Positions 1-9,589 of a DNA stretch of 55,117 nt are shown piece after piece. A program made the translations under genes and the position numbers. The DNA is taken from positions 1 through 55,117 of the forward strand of contig VXOJ01000003.1 of assembly GCA_009840115.1 (NCBI GenBank). The letters are read 5' to 3'. Source of the stretch: Gemmatimonadales bacterium. GTDB taxonomy: Bacteria > Gemmatimonadota > Gemmatimonadetes > Palauibacterales > Palauibacteraceae. A model generated the notes under the pieces. The model had not been told where the DNA came from. It saw nothing but the letters and a program-made list of their open reading frames with translations, and did not search any database. Numbering within the stretch: position 1 is the stretch's first letter; each line of letters begins with the position of its first letter.

Positions 1-3000
1 GCACGATCCACGGCTTCTGCGCCGACCTGCTGCGCGAGCGGCCGATCGAGGCCGGCGTCGACCCGGCGTTCCGGGTCGCCGCGGACGACGAGGCCGGACG
101 TCTCCTCGATGGCGCCTTCGAGGGCTGGTTCGAGGGTGCGTTGGCGGACCCCGGTCCCGGCGTGAGGAGGGCGTTGCGCCGTCACTATCGGCGGAATTCG
201 GGCGGTCCGCGCGCGGCACTGCGGGCGGCGGCCGGCAGTCTCGTGGACCAGCGCGACTTCGACGCGCCGTGGTCCAGACCCGAGTGGGACCGGGAGGCCG
301 AACTCGACCGCGCGCTCGACCTCCTGGGGGAACTTGCCGCCTTCGCTCCGCTGGCCTCCCGCCCGGACGACTTTCTCACGCGGAACCTGCGCCACATCGA
401 ACGCGGCGTGCTGGAGATCGAACGGCGGGAGAAGACGCGCGGACGCGACTACGACTACCTGGAAGCCTGGCTGCGGTCCTTCGTGGGCGCCCGCTGGCGA
501 GGCTGGTTCTGGCGAGGGTTCCGCTCGCGGGATTTCGGCGGCGGACTCGCGAAGGCCGATGTCGTCGCACGCCGCGACGAGGTCCGGGCGGAGGCCGAGG
601 AGATCCTGCGGACGGCGGACGCGGACCTGGCGGCCCATCTCCGCGACGAACTCTGGCCCGTGACGGAGCGGTACGAGAGGGCCAAACGGCGCGACGGTTG
701 CCTCGACTTCGTCGACCTCCTGCTCCGGGCGCGCGATCTTCTGCGCGACAGCGCGGAGATCCGGGCGCACTACCGCCAGCGCTTTACGCGCTTCTTCGTC
801 GACGAATTCCAGGACACCGACCCGCTGCAGGTCGAGATCCTCCTCCTCCTGTGCGGCGAGGATCCGGAGGAGACGCGGCCGGAGCGCATCGTGCCCGCGA
901 GCGGCAAGCTCTTCGTCGTCGGCGATCCGAAGCAGTCGATCTACCGCTTCCGCCGGGCGGACGTGACGCTGTACGAGAAGACCAAGCGCCGCCTGAAGGA
1001 CGCGAACGCCCGCGTGCTGCACCTGTCCACGAGCTTCCGGTCGCAGCCGCGCCTGCAGGCCGCGGTGAACGGGGCGTTCGGGGCACGCATGAAGGCGAGC
1101 GAGGACGGCAGCCAGGCGGCGTACGTGCCGCTCGCGCCCTTCCGCGCGGACGCCGGAAGCCAGCCAGCCGTCATCGCCCTGCCGGTTCCGAAGCCGTACG
1201 GACGCTTCGGAAAGGTCCGCGGAATCGAGATCGAGGAATCCCTCCCCGCCGCGGTCGGAGAGATGGTGCGCTGGCTGGTTCGCGAGTCGGGATGGGTCGT
1301 GACGGAACGGGAGCGCCCGGAGGATCCGGTCCCGGTCCAGGCCCGCCACATCTGCCTCCTCTTCCGCCGTTTTCAGAAGTGGGGAGAGGATGTGACGCGC
1401 CCCTACGTGCGTGCGCTCGAGGCCCGCGCCGTACCCCATGTGCTGGTCGGCGGCCGTTCGTACCACGACCGCGAGGAGGTGCTTGCCGTCCGGAATGCGC
1501 TCACGGCCATCGAGTGGCCGGACGACCGGCTGGCGGTCTACGCCGCCCTCCGGGGTCCGCTCTTCTCGCTCGGCGATCGTGCGCTGTTCGAGTTCGGCGT
1601 CGACGTGGGTCCGCTGCATCCGCTCGCCGGGTGGGAGCCGGACGGCGAAGCCGGCGGAAACGGGCGAAAGGAGGACGGAACGGCGCTGAAGCCCGAACTG
1701 CGGGACGTGGCGACGGTGCTCGGGCTCCTCGGCGACCTCCACCGGCATCGGAACCGGCGCCCCATCCCGGAGACGGTCCGGCGGCTGCTCTCGGCCGCGC
1801 GCGCCCACGCGGGCATCGCGATCTGGCCGACGGGCGAACAGGCGCTGGCCAACGTCCTCCGGCTCGTCGACCGGGCGCGCGCGTTCGAGCGCCGCGGCAG
1901 CCCCTCCTTCCGGGCGTTTCTCGACCGCCTCAATGACGAAGCCGAGCGCGGGCAGTCCATGGAGGCGCCGATCGTGGAGGAGGGGACCGAGGGCGTGCGA
2001 ATGATGACGGTACACAAGGCCAAGGGCCTCGAGTTCCCGGTCGTGATCCTGGCGGACATGGCCTGCCCCGCGGCGCACGAGCCGCCATCGCGCCACATGG
2101 ATGCCCCGCGGCGCCTCTGGGCCCAGCGCCTCTGCGGCGCGACCCCGCGCGACATCCTGGACAACGCCGAGGTCGAGCGCCGCCGCGAGATGGCCGAGGC
2201 GGACCGGCTCGCGTACGTGGCGGCCACGCGGGCGCGCGACCTGCTCGTGGTGCCGGCCCTTGGCGACGGTCGAGACGGCCTCGGGGGCTTCTCCGGGGAA
2301 GACGGCGAATGGTGGCTCGAGTCGCTGAATCCCGCGGTATATCCGCCGCGCGGCGCGCGGCGTCGACCGTCCTCCGCGGAGGGTCTGGGAGCCCCGGATT
2401 TCCGCGATGAGTCCGTCCTGGACCGTCCGGATGGGAAGGGCGGTCAGCGCCCGGCGCCGGGCGACTCGGTCGCGCCGGGGCTGCATACCGCCGCGGCGGG
2501 CACGGATGTCGTGTGGTGGGACCCCGCCGCGCTCGATCTCGACGCGGATCCGCGCGCGGGCGATCGCCAGCGCCGATTGCTCGAGGTCGAGAGGGAGGAG
2601 CAACCCACTCTGGATGTCGAGGCCGGGCGCGGCGCGCACCGGGAGTGGCAGGCGGCTCGCGCGGCGAGGTTGAAGGCCGGGGGACGCCGGACGATGTCGG
2701 TGACCACGGCCCGGGCGATCGCGCGCCGCGCCGCCGAAGCGGCCGACGCCGGCGACCCGCCCCGCTCCGACCCGCGTGTCGCGTGGATCGACGTGCCGCG
2801 GCCGGAAGCCGAGGGGCCGGACGGGGCGGGGCGTCCGGGCGGCGAGCGCTTCGGCGATCTCGTTCACCGCATACTCGCCACGGTGTCCCTCGACGCCGAT
2901 TCCGGCGCGGTCGAAGGGCTGGCCGGAACGCTCGGTCGCGCGCTGGGAAGTCCCGAGTCCGAAATCGTCGCGGCGGCGGCTCTGGCGGTGCGCGTGCTGG

Positions 3001-3329
3001 AACACGAGGTGCTCGACCGGGCACGGGCCGCCCTGGCCTCCGGGCCCGGCGCGGTCCGTCGCGAGGTCCCCGTCTTCCACGCGGGCGAAACCGCCGGACT
3101 GGACGGGCAGCAGGACCGGGATCGCGGCGCGGGCATCGTGGAGGGGGTCGCGGACCTTGCCTTCCGCGAGGTCACCGGCTCCGGCCCCCGGTGGACGGTC
3201 GTCGACTACAAGACGGACCGCCGCCCCGCCGCCGCGCGCACCGAATACGAGGTGCAGGTCGCCTGCTACGTCGAAGCCATCGAGCGGGCCAGCGGGGAAC
3301 CGGCCCGGGGGATCGTGCTGGCGCTCTAG
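1..3329 (+). CDS. addA: UvrD/RecB-family helicase-nuclease, AddA-like (5' end outside window)
   Basis: Large subunit of an AddAB-type double-strand-break resection complex: an ATP-driven helicase with a C-terminal nuclease that prepares ends for RecA. The reading frame is open from base 3, starting with TIHGFC, the conserved stretch after helicase motif Ia. The start and Walker A therefore lie upstream, and about 1108 residues are visible. Seen in order: DEFQDTD (motif II, Walker B), VVGDPKQSIYRFR (motif III), TVHKAKGLEFP (motif V), YVAATRARDLL (motif VI), and near the C-terminus the nuclease signature VVDYKTD followed by QVACYVEAI. Having both helicase and intact nuclease motifs favours AddA over plain UvrD; RecB is the alternative. 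An addB gene would be expected just upstream. The next gene converges 3 bases after its stop. Confidence 0.9.
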   Translation, partial: TIHGFCADLLRERPIEAGVDPAFRVAADDEAGRLLDGAFEGWFEGALADPGPGVRRALRRHYRRNSGGPRAALRAAAGSLVDQRDFDAPWSRPEWDREAELDRALDLLGELAAFAPLASRPDDFLTRNLRHIERGVLEIERREKTRGRDYDYLEAWLRSFVGARWRGWFWRGFRSRDFGGGLAKADVVARRDEVRAEAEEILRTADADLAAHLRDELWPVTERYERAKRRDGCLDFVDLLLRARDLLRDSAEIRAHYRQRFTRFFVDEFQDTDPLQVEILLLLCGEDPEETRPERIVPASGKLFVVGDPKQSIYRFRRADVTLYEKTKRRLKDANARVLHLSTSFRSQPRLQAAVNGAFGARMKASEDGSQAAYVPLAPFRADAGSQPAVIALPVPKPYGRFGKVRGIEIEESLPAAVGEMVRWLVRESGWVVTERERPEDPVPVQARHICLLFRRFQKWGEDVTRPYVRALEARAVPHVLVGGRSYHDREEVLAVRNALTAIEWPDDRLAVYAALRGPLFSLGDRALFEFGVDVGPLHPLAGWEPDGEAGGNGRKEDGTALKPELRDVATVLGLLGDLHRHRNRRPIPETVRRLLSAARAHAGIAIWPTGEQALANVLRLVDRARAFERRGSPSFRAFLDRLNDEAERGQSMEAPIVEEGTEGVRMMTVHKAKGLEFPVVILADMACPAAHEPPSRHMDAPRRLWAQRLCGATPRDILDNAEVERRREMAEADRLAYVAATRARDLLVVPALGDGRDGLGGFSGEDGEWWLESLNPAVYPPRGARRRPSSAEGLGAPDFRDESVLDRPDGKGGQRPAPGDSVAPGLHTAAAGTDVVWWDPAALDLDADPRAGDRQRRLLEVEREEQPTLDVEAGRGAHREWQAARAARLKAGGRRTMSVTTARAIARRAAEAADAGDPPRSDPRVAWIDVPRPEAEGPDGAGRPGGERFGDLVHRILATVSLDADSGAVEGLAGTLGRALGSPESEIVAAAALAVRVLEHEVLDRARAALASGPGAVRREVPVFHAGETAGLDGQQDRDRGAGIVEGVADLAFREVTGSGPRWTVVDYKTDRRPAAARTEYEVQVACYVEAIERASGEPARGIVLAL

Positions 3330-3332
3330 GAG

Positions 3333-3920
3333 CTAGGCGCCGTACTTCCGGCGGTGGAGTTCGGCCGCCCGTTCGGACCATTCCTGGAGCCGGATCCGCG
3401 CGCCGAGCCCCCTGCCGAGGGCGTCGAGGTCTTCGGAGGTCCACCGGGCCAGATCGAGGTACGTCCGGTAGCCCATTTCGTTCAGGCGTGCCTCGAAGGT
3501 GGGGCCGATCCCCTTGATGCGCGTGAGATCGTCGCGCTCGCGCACGGCCCCGGCGCCCACTCCTTCCGTGGCGCGGGGACGCGCATTGCGCCTGCGACCC
3601 GCTCGCGTCCGCGGGAGGCCGGCGCGACGCGCCGGGGCCACCATCCCGCCGAACTCGGGGTCCAGCTTCGAGAGGCGGGTGTAGAGGCTGTCCCGCTCGG
3701 CCTCGACCTTCCGCCGCGCCGCCTCCGATTCGCGCCGCGCACGCTCCAGCACCCGCCGTGCGTCCTCTTCGATGGCGGACAGGCGGTTGTCGAATCGACG
3801 CTTGAGCGTCAGCTCTCTTCCGGCGATCTGGCGGCCACGGATCCACGAGCCGACGAAAAAACCTGCCAGGGCAGCCAGCATCAGCCCCAGAACGACGATC
3901 GGGGTCAGGAAATCCATCAT
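3333..3920 (-). CDS. Membrane-anchored helix-hairpin-helix protein
   Basis: A 195-residue protein of unknown specific role. The N-terminus is one hydrophobic segment (FLTPIVVLGLMLAALAGFFVG, without charged residues) followed by a basic stop-transfer stretch. Residues about 40-75 are charged and alanine-rich, probably coiled coil. The C-terminal 60 residues carry LTRIKGIGPTFEARLNEMG, a helix-hairpin-helix of the kind found in DUF4332-like and 'predicted 5' nuclease' small proteins, which bind DNA or act as adaptors. No nuclease active site is visible, so catalysis should not be assumed. It converges on the helicase gene and is divergent from the M14 peptidase gene (41 bases apart). Confidence 0.75.
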   Translation of the reverse strand: MMDFLTPIVVLGLMLAALAGFFVGSWIRGRQIAGRELTLKRRFDNRLSAIEEDARRVLERARRESEAARRKVEAERDSLYTRLSKLDPEFGGMVAPARRAGLPRTRAGRRRNARPRATEGVGAGAVRERDDLTRIKGIGPTFEARLNEMGYRTYLDLARWTSEDLDALGRGLGARIRLQEWSERAAELHRRKYGA

Positions 3921-3961
3921 CTTCGATCGGACTCCGGGTTCCGGCGTATTCCCCCCGCGAG

Positions 3962-5113
3962 GTGACGCGAGGGGGAGCCCAATGTAGGGTGACGGAGGAC
4001 ACCGCCCAACCCCGGCACGACCGGAAGCGGGATCCGAAGCTGCCGGTGCGGAAGGAGCGTCCGATCGAGACCCCGCTGACAGAACGGTTCGACCGGATCA
4101 TGGCCTCGCGGGACATCCCCGCGGGTGCCGGGCGCGTCCTCGGGTCTTCCCGCGAAGGGCGGCCGGTCCCGGGTTACCGCTTCGGACGGGGGCCCGAGGC
4201 CGTGAGCCTGCTCGGCGGCTGCCACGCCGACGAACCGGTGGGTCCGCGCCTCCTGCGTCGTCTCGCCGGCTACCTGGCGGGACTCGACGCGGAGGATCCG
4301 ATGCTCACCCGCCATCAGTGGTGGATCATCCCGCACATCAACCCGGACGGCGAGCGCCGCAACGCCCCGTGGCAGGACCCCGATACGGACGCGTACGATC
4401 TCGGGCGGTACCTGGCGGGCAAGGTGCGGGAACTGCCCGGCGATGACATCGAATTCGGCTTCCCGCGCGACGACGCCGATCCGGGAGCGCGGCCGGAGAA
4501 CCGCGCGGCCTACGACTGGTGGCGCACGTGCGATCGACCGTTCGTGCTGCACGCCTCCCTGCACGGCATGGGGTTCGCCGCAGGTGCCTTCTTCCTGATC
4601 GACCGCGCCTGGGAAGACCGCTGCGAAGCGCTGAAGGCCGCCTGCCGTCAACGCGCGGGGGCGCTCGGTTACGCGCTGCACGATGTCGAGCGTCACGGGG
4701 AGAAAGGCTTCTTCCGCTTCGAGCGGGGGTTCGCCTCGCGGCCCGACTCGAACCGGATGGCCGGCCACTTCGAAGCCCTGGGCGACGCCGCGACGGCGTC
4801 GCGCTTCTGGCCGAGTTCGATGGAAACGCTGCGTTCCTTCGGCCACGACACGCTTACCCTCGTCTCCGAGATGCCGCTTTTCCTCCTCCCCGGCGTGGGG
4901 GACAGGCCGGGCCCTCCGGATCCGGTCGCCGAACGCTGGAAGAGACGGATCGACGGTTGGAGGAACGAGTTGTCCGCGGGGGCCGCGCCGGACGCCATCT
5001 CCGCCGCCGCGAGGAATAACGGGCTGGTCCCGATGCCGGTGCGCGACCAGATGATGCTGCAATGGACGTTCATCGTCGCGGGGTTGCGTCAAACGCGTGT
5101 TTCGGCGTCGTGA
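3962..5113 (+). CDS. M14-family zinc carboxypeptidase-like protein
   Basis: Predicted zinc carboxypeptidase (peptidase M14), 383 residues from a GTG start. The zinc motif HxxE is seen as CHADEP (H88, E91). The substrate-carboxylate segment is NPDGERRN, the third ligand is probably the histidine of LHASLHG, and the general-base glutamate lies in LVSEMPLF near residue 300. No signal peptide is obvious, so a cytosolic role is possible. The start is uncertain: another GTG at 3989 lies behind a GGGGGAG stretch. An ATG at 4100 is unlikely because the conserved N-terminal strand begins before it. The following gene starts about 60 bases after its stop. Confidence 0.8.
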   Translation: MTRGGAQCRVTEDTAQPRHDRKRDPKLPVRKERPIETPLTERFDRIMASRDIPAGAGRVLGSSREGRPVPGYRFGRGPEAVSLLGGCHADEPVGPRLLRRLAGYLAGLDAEDPMLTRHQWWIIPHINPDGERRNAPWQDPDTDAYDLGRYLAGKVRELPGDDIEFGFPRDDADPGARPENRAAYDWWRTCDRPFVLHASLHGMGFAAGAFFLIDRAWEDRCEALKAACRQRAGALGYALHDVERHGEKGFFRFERGFASRPDSNRMAGHFEALGDAATASRFWPSSMETLRSFGHDTLTLVSEMPLFLLPGVGDRPGPPDPVAERWKRRIDGWRNELSAGAAPDAISAAARNNGLVPMPVRDQMMLQWTFIVAGLRQTRVSAS

Positions 5114-5175
5114 CCGCCACGGACCGCCAGGCGTTCGGCTTGCCCGCGATGAGGCGGGCGAACAAGGTGGGCAGC

Positions 5176-6981
5176 GTGAACAGGCGATTTCTATTCGTGG
5201 CCCTCGCGGCGGCCGGCTGCAGCGACCTCGCATCGCAACCCGAGCGGGTCCCGGGCGCGGTCGAGCTTCTCCCCGCCACCGCCACCGTCCTCGAGGGCGA
5301 GGCCGTCCGGTATCGGGTGCAAGTGCTGGACGAGAGCGGCGCGGCCTTCAACAGGATCCCGGCCTGGGCGCCTCCGCGCTGGTCCGCGGCCGATCCGTCC
5401 GTCGCCGCCGTCGGCTCGGACGGCGAGGTCATCGGCCTCGAGGGCGGCCACGAGACGCGCGTTGCCGCGGAGGTGGCGAGCCTGCAGGGCGGCGCCTGGG
5501 TGAGGGTGAACCCCACCAGCGTGAAGATCGAAGCGTCCGCCGTGCACCTGACGCAGGCGGTCCAGACGCTGGGCGGGGACATTCCTCTGATCGGGGGCCG
5601 GCCGGCGCTCCTCCGAGTCTTTGTCACCGGTGACAAGACGAGCTTCTATCGTCCCCGCCCACGGGCGACCTTCTACGAAGACCGTGCCCCGATCCACTCG
5701 ATGCGGCTGGATCCCGCGGCAGACCGGATCCCTGTGGAGCTTGACGAGGGGAAGCTGGACCGATCGTTCAACGGGGTCGTTCCGGGGGAGGTCCTGCGAC
5801 CCGGTGTCGAACTGGTCGTGGAGCTGGATCCGGATGGCCTCGTGCCGGCGGTTCCGGGAAGCGCCCGGCGTGTACCGGCCGAAGGACGCCTGAAACTGGA
5901 TGTGCTGACCGTTCCCCCAATGCGTCTGACGGTGGTGCCGGTGTTGCACTCCGCGGATGAGGAGACGGTGCTGACCTGGGTCGACGGGATGACGGCGACG
6001 GACGCCAGGATCGCGTTCGTGCGCTCCATACTCCCGATCGGCGAACTGGAACTGACGGTACACGAGCCCTACCGGACGACAGCGGACCTGAAGACCGCGG
6101 CAGGCTGGCTGGGGCTCCTGCGAGAGATCAGCGTGCTCCGGCTCACGGAGCGACGACGGGACTATTATTACGCCGCCCTCGCGGCGCCTCCGAGCGCCCC
6201 GTTCAAGGGATTGGGCTATATCGGGAGGCCGATCGGCATCGGAATCCTCGATATCGACACGTTCGCCCACGAGCTGGGGCACAACATGGGGCTCCGGCAC
6301 GCTCCCTGCGGCCTGGCCCTGAACCCCGATCCGGACTTCCCGTACGAGGACGGCTCCATCGGCGTCTTCGGATACGAGACGCGGCGCGGGAACACGCGCA
6401 TGGTCGATCCAGCCGAGTATCGGGACCTGATGACGTACTGCGACCCGAGCTGGATCAGCGACTATCACTTCGTGAAGGCGATGGAGTTCCGTCGGGAGCA
6501 CGAATCGCTGATCCTGCGGAACGTCGATCCCGAACCGACGCTGCTCCTGTGGGGGAATGCCGGCGCCGGGGACCTTCTGCTCGAGCCGGCCTTCGTCATC
6601 GACGCGCCCCCGACGACACCGACCGAGGACGGTCCGTATCGCCTGGAGGGGTTGGACGCGGCGGGCCGGTCCCTGTTCACGTTCTCCTTCACGCCGGACG
6701 AACTGGAGTACGGCGGTGGACAGTTCGCCTTCGCGATTCCCTGGGAGGGCCGATGGGGCGGTCCCGACGGACTGGATCGGGTCGAACTCTCCGGTCCGGA
6801 CGGCGCCGTCGCGATCGGGCGTTCCGGGGGTCGCGCGGCGGCCCTGGTCCTGGACCCGGGCACGCGCCGTCTCCGCGGCATCCTGCGCGACCCCGGGACG
6901 GCGCCACCGTGGGCGGAGGGGTTGGATGTCCTGATTAGCGACGGAGTCCCGCGCGAGGGGATCCCGGGGCCGCGGCGATGA
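5176..6981 (+). CDS. Secreted lipoprotein with Ig-like domain and metzincin protease domain
   Basis: About 601 residues from a GTG behind AAGGTGGG; an upstream in-frame ATG at 5149 is the alternative. A short signal peptide ends in LAAAGC, a lipobox. Residues about 20-115 look like a bacterial Ig-like (BIG2) domain. After a beta-rich region comes HELGHNMGLRH (H365, E366, H369, H375), the extended metzincin zinc motif HExxHxxGxxH, with a candidate Met-turn in DLMTYCDPSW about 60 residues on. A beta-rich domain follows to the C-terminus. Family assignment beyond metzincin is open; M66 and reprolysin-like peptidases are possible. It is a paralog of the gene at 18713-21979. The next gene overlaps its stop (ATGA), so the two are probably co-translated. 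Confidence 0.8.
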   Translation: MNRRFLFVALAAAGCSDLASQPERVPGAVELLPATATVLEGEAVRYRVQVLDESGAAFNRIPAWAPPRWSAADPSVAAVGSDGEVIGLEGGHETRVAAEVASLQGGAWVRVNPTSVKIEASAVHLTQAVQTLGGDIPLIGGRPALLRVFVTGDKTSFYRPRPRATFYEDRAPIHSMRLDPAADRIPVELDEGKLDRSFNGVVPGEVLRPGVELVVELDPDGLVPAVPGSARRVPAEGRLKLDVLTVPPMRLTVVPVLHSADEETVLTWVDGMTATDARIAFVRSILPIGELELTVHEPYRTTADLKTAAGWLGLLREISVLRLTERRRDYYYAALAAPPSAPFKGLGYIGRPIGIGILDIDTFAHELGHNMGLRHAPCGLALNPDPDFPYEDGSIGVFGYETRRGNTRMVDPAEYRDLMTYCDPSWISDYHFVKAMEFRREHESLILRNVDPEPTLLLWGNAGAGDLLLEPAFVIDAPPTTPTEDGPYRLEGLDAAGRSLFTFSFTPDELEYGGGQFAFAIPWEGRWGGPDGLDRVELSGPDGAVAIGRSGGRAAALVLDPGTRRLRGILRDPGTAPPWAEGLDVLISDGVPREGIPGPRR

Positions 6982-7538
6982 ACGACCCGCGGCTCCGCGC
7001 CGGCTTCGTGCTGGCGCTGGTCATGGCTGCCGGCATGCCGATCGCCGGCCGCGCCGCCGCCCAGACATCCGTCGAAGCACGGAGCGGTCTCGCGGTGGGG
7101 AATCACACGTCCACCGCGGCGGGTCTCGAGTGGGCTCCCGCCCTGTCGTACGAAATCCGGCTTGCGCGTCGACTGCGCCCGCAGGTCGCCGTTTCCGCCG
7201 GGTATGTCCGTACGGCCTTCGGCTGCAGGGAGGGATTCTGCCGCGGGAGAGAGCCGACGGTCACCGGCCACCACGCCGCCCTCGGTGCGGAGCTGTCGCA
7301 CGGCTCGCTGTGGGGCCGCGTAGGCATCCTCTACGGAACGACGCGCATCGGGACGGAAGGCGAGACCCCGCAGGCGGGTCCTGGTCTGGAGGCCGGCGCG
7401 GGACTCCGCCTTCGCCTCGGCCCTGTGCGCATCGGGCCGGGCCTGTCCTGGCGGCGCATGTCCGCCGACACCCCGTCGAGTACCGACCATGCCGTCGCGA
7501 TCGGCTTCGATCTGGGCGTCGTATTCGAATTCGACTAG
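6978..7538 (+). CDS. Small exported beta-barrel-like protein, function unknown
   Basis: 186 residues starting at an ATGA overlap with the metzincin gene. The N-terminus is a signal peptide (hydrophobic core FVLALVMAAGMPIAG, cleavage probably after GRAAAQ). The rest alternates polar and hydrophobic residues in short strands (for example GLRLRLGPVRIGPGLSW) and ends in LGVVFEFD with a terminal-type aromatic residue, as in small outer-membrane barrels. One cysteine pair, CREGFC, is present. I do not recognise a family. The translational coupling suggests a job linked to the upstream protease, for example in anchoring or export. Confidence 0.7.
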   Translation: MNDPRLRAGFVLALVMAAGMPIAGRAAAQTSVEARSGLAVGNHTSTAAGLEWAPALSYEIRLARRLRPQVAVSAGYVRTAFGCREGFCRGREPTVTGHHAALGAELSHGSLWGRVGILYGTTRIGTEGETPQAGPGLEAGAGLRLRLGPVRIGPGLSWRRMSADTPSSTDHAVAIGFDLGVVFEFD

Positions 7539-7587
7539 TGTGAACACCACGCTGGTGTCGCTCCGCCCACAGATCCCGGAGGCCCGG

Positions 7588-9543
7588 ATGCGCCAACCAC
7601 ACCGCCGGTCCCGCGCCCCGCGCCGCCGCTTCCCCGCGACGGCAGCCTTCTCGCTCCTGCTCGCGGCCGCGGGCGGGGCGCCCGGAGATGCGGCGCCCGG
7701 CGGGGGAGCGCCCGCGGAACTCGACCTCACGCTCGACAACATCCACCGGAACAACACGGGCGTCCGCGGAGTCTCGATCTCGCCGGATGGTCGGCACCTC
7801 GCGGTCTCCGGCTCGGGGCCGGACGGTGCGGGGCTGTATCTCGCGGCGCGCGGCGAGGACGGCGGCTTCGAGGCGCCGCGCTTCTGGCTTCAGGGTTCGA
7901 ATCCGGCCTGGGCGCCCGGCGGCGACCGGATCGCCTTCTCGGCCGGCGGCCAGGTCCATGTCGCGGATGTGGGCGATGTCGAAGCGCGCCCGCTGATGGA
8001 CCGCATGGAGGGTGTGCGGGCGCCGGCCTTCTCCCCGGACGGGCGGACGATCGCCTTCTACTCGACCGCGAGCGGCCACCAGGACATCTGGCTCGTGCCG
8101 GCCGACGGGTCGACCCCGCCGCGCCAGCTGACCGAGGCCGCCATGGCCCTCGACGATCCGCGCTTCGCGCCCGCCTGGCGGCCGGACGGCCGCGAGATCC
8201 TCTACGTGTCGAACGCCTCCGACTACTGGCACGACGATCTCTGGCTCGTTGACGTGGAGACGGGCGGCCGCCGGCAACTCACCCGCTCGCTGATGGCGAT
8301 GTCCACACCCGTTTGGTCGCCGGAAGGCGACCGGATCGCCGTGTTCGGCACCGCCAAGGATGAGTACTGGTACGAGGATCTCTCCTACATCTACGTGATC
8401 GAGGGCCCGGAGGCGGGCGCCGGGGCGTCGGAGCGCATCGTGGACATGCAGGTCTACGCAACGGACGCGGCGATGCGGCACGCCCCGTCCTGGTCGGCCG
8501 ACGGCGCGTTCATCTACTTCCCCTACCTCGAACGCGGCACGACCAACGTGTGGGCGGTGCCCGCCGCCGGAGGGGTGGCCACGCGCGTTACGCACATGGG
8601 AGGGACGATCTCCGGCGTCAGCCACACGGCGGGCGCCGGGACCGTCGCCTTCGTCCACTCGTCGCCGACGCGGGGAGGGGAAGCGCACGTCCTCGACCTC
8701 GGCGGCGGCGTACCGGAGCGCCTCACCTCGTTCTCGCCGTCCTGGCGGTCCGTGGCGGCGCCCCGGGAGATCGCCTTCCCCAGTTTCGATGGACTCCGGA
8801 TCCAGGGCTTCCTCTACCGCCCGCCGCAACTGGCGCACGGGGCCACCTGTCCGGCGCTCGTCCAGGTCCACGGCGGCGGGACGAATTCCTACCAGCAGGG
8901 TCTGAGCCTCACCGAACAGTACCTCGCCTCGAAGGGGTTCGTAGTGCTTGCGATCAACTACCGCGGGGGATCCGGCTTCGGGCGCGAGTTCCAGGACCTC
9001 TCCGTCGAGGACTGGCTGTGGGACCAGGCGCGGGATGCGGGCGCGGCGGCCGATTTCCTGCGCACGCTCCCGTACGTGAACGGGAAGGTGGGGATCTACG
9101 GCGGCAGCTACGGCGGGAGCATGTCGCTGTCGGCGATCAGTCTGACCCCGGACAGGTTCGACGCGGCCGTCCCCATGCGCGGCGCCTACTCGAAGCTGAA
9201 CACGCTCGAGTACACGGACCGGCTGGGGAAGATCTTCTCCGTCACCGGACACGGCGGTACCCCGGAGGAACGCCCCGACACGTACGCCAAGAGCAACGTC
9301 GTGTCGCGCATCGCCGACATCACGGCGCCCGTCCTTCTCATGCACGGGGAACTGGACCGCCGAGTGCCGATCCAGAACTTCGAGAACGCGGTGGCCGAAT
9401 TCGAGCGGCTCGGCAAGAGCGTCGAGGTGAAGACGTACCCGGACGAAGCGCACGGTTTCCGAAACCCGGACAATCGCGTCGACACCTGGTCGCGCCTGGA
9501 GGAGTTCTTCACCCGGCACCTCGGCGGCTGCGCCACGGGCTGA
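7588..9543 (+). CDS. S9 family peptidase (prolyl oligopeptidase-like), exported
   Basis: 651 residues. The ATG at 7588 is chosen because CGGAGG sits 6 bases upstream and it begins an Arg-rich signal peptide (FPATAAFSLLLAAAGG). Residues about 45-400 form a TolB/WD40-type beta-propeller with repeated SPDG and WSPEGD motifs. The C-terminal alpha/beta-hydrolase domain has GGSYGG (nucleophile S507), the acid D590 in HGELDRRVP and H622 in EAHGF, a complete triad in the right order. Such enzymes cleave short peptides, often after proline or at acylated N-termini. It is paralogous to the gene at 16676-18670, sharing GGGTNSY and INYRGGSGFGREFQDLSVEDWL. Confidence 0.9.
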   Translation: MRQPHRRSRAPRRRFPATAAFSLLLAAAGGAPGDAAPGGGAPAELDLTLDNIHRNNTGVRGVSISPDGRHLAVSGSGPDGAGLYLAARGEDGGFEAPRFWLQGSNPAWAPGGDRIAFSAGGQVHVADVGDVEARPLMDRMEGVRAPAFSPDGRTIAFYSTASGHQDIWLVPADGSTPPRQLTEAAMALDDPRFAPAWRPDGREILYVSNASDYWHDDLWLVDVETGGRRQLTRSLMAMSTPVWSPEGDRIAVFGTAKDEYWYEDLSYIYVIEGPEAGAGASERIVDMQVYATDAAMRHAPSWSADGAFIYFPYLERGTTNVWAVPAAGGVATRVTHMGGTISGVSHTAGAGTVAFVHSSPTRGGEAHVLDLGGGVPERLTSFSPSWRSVAAPREIAFPSFDGLRIQGFLYRPPQLAHGATCPALVQVHGGGTNSYQQGLSLTEQYLASKGFVVLAINYRGGSGFGREFQDLSVEDWLWDQARDAGAAADFLRTLPYVNGKVGIYGGSYGGSMSLSAISLTPDRFDAAVPMRGAYSKLNTLEYTDRLGKIFSVTGHGGTPEERPDTYAKSNVVSRIADITAPVLLMHGELDRRVPIQNFENAVAEFERLGKSVEVKTYPDEAHGFRNPDNRVDTWSRLEEFFTRHLGGCATG

Positions 9544-9558
9544 GTCCCGCCGTCACGG

Positions 9559-9585
9559 CGTACAGCTACGCGAACCGCCTGTACG
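9559..9585. terminator. Weak hairpin between convergent genes
   Basis: A perfect 7-base stem (CGTACAG / CTGTACG) with a 13-base loop lies between the stops of the S9 gene (9543) and the converging beta-lactamase-like gene (9590). No T-tract is present on either side, so bidirectional termination is only a possibility. Confidence 0.3.
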
Positions 9586-9589
9586 TCCG

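Noticed and set aside
7261..9519. 752-codon open frame antisense to the S9 gene
   Set aside because: High-GC genes give long antisense frames. The translation is rich in Arg, Val, Gly and His without motifs or a ribosome site, whereas the forward gene has a full catalytic triad.
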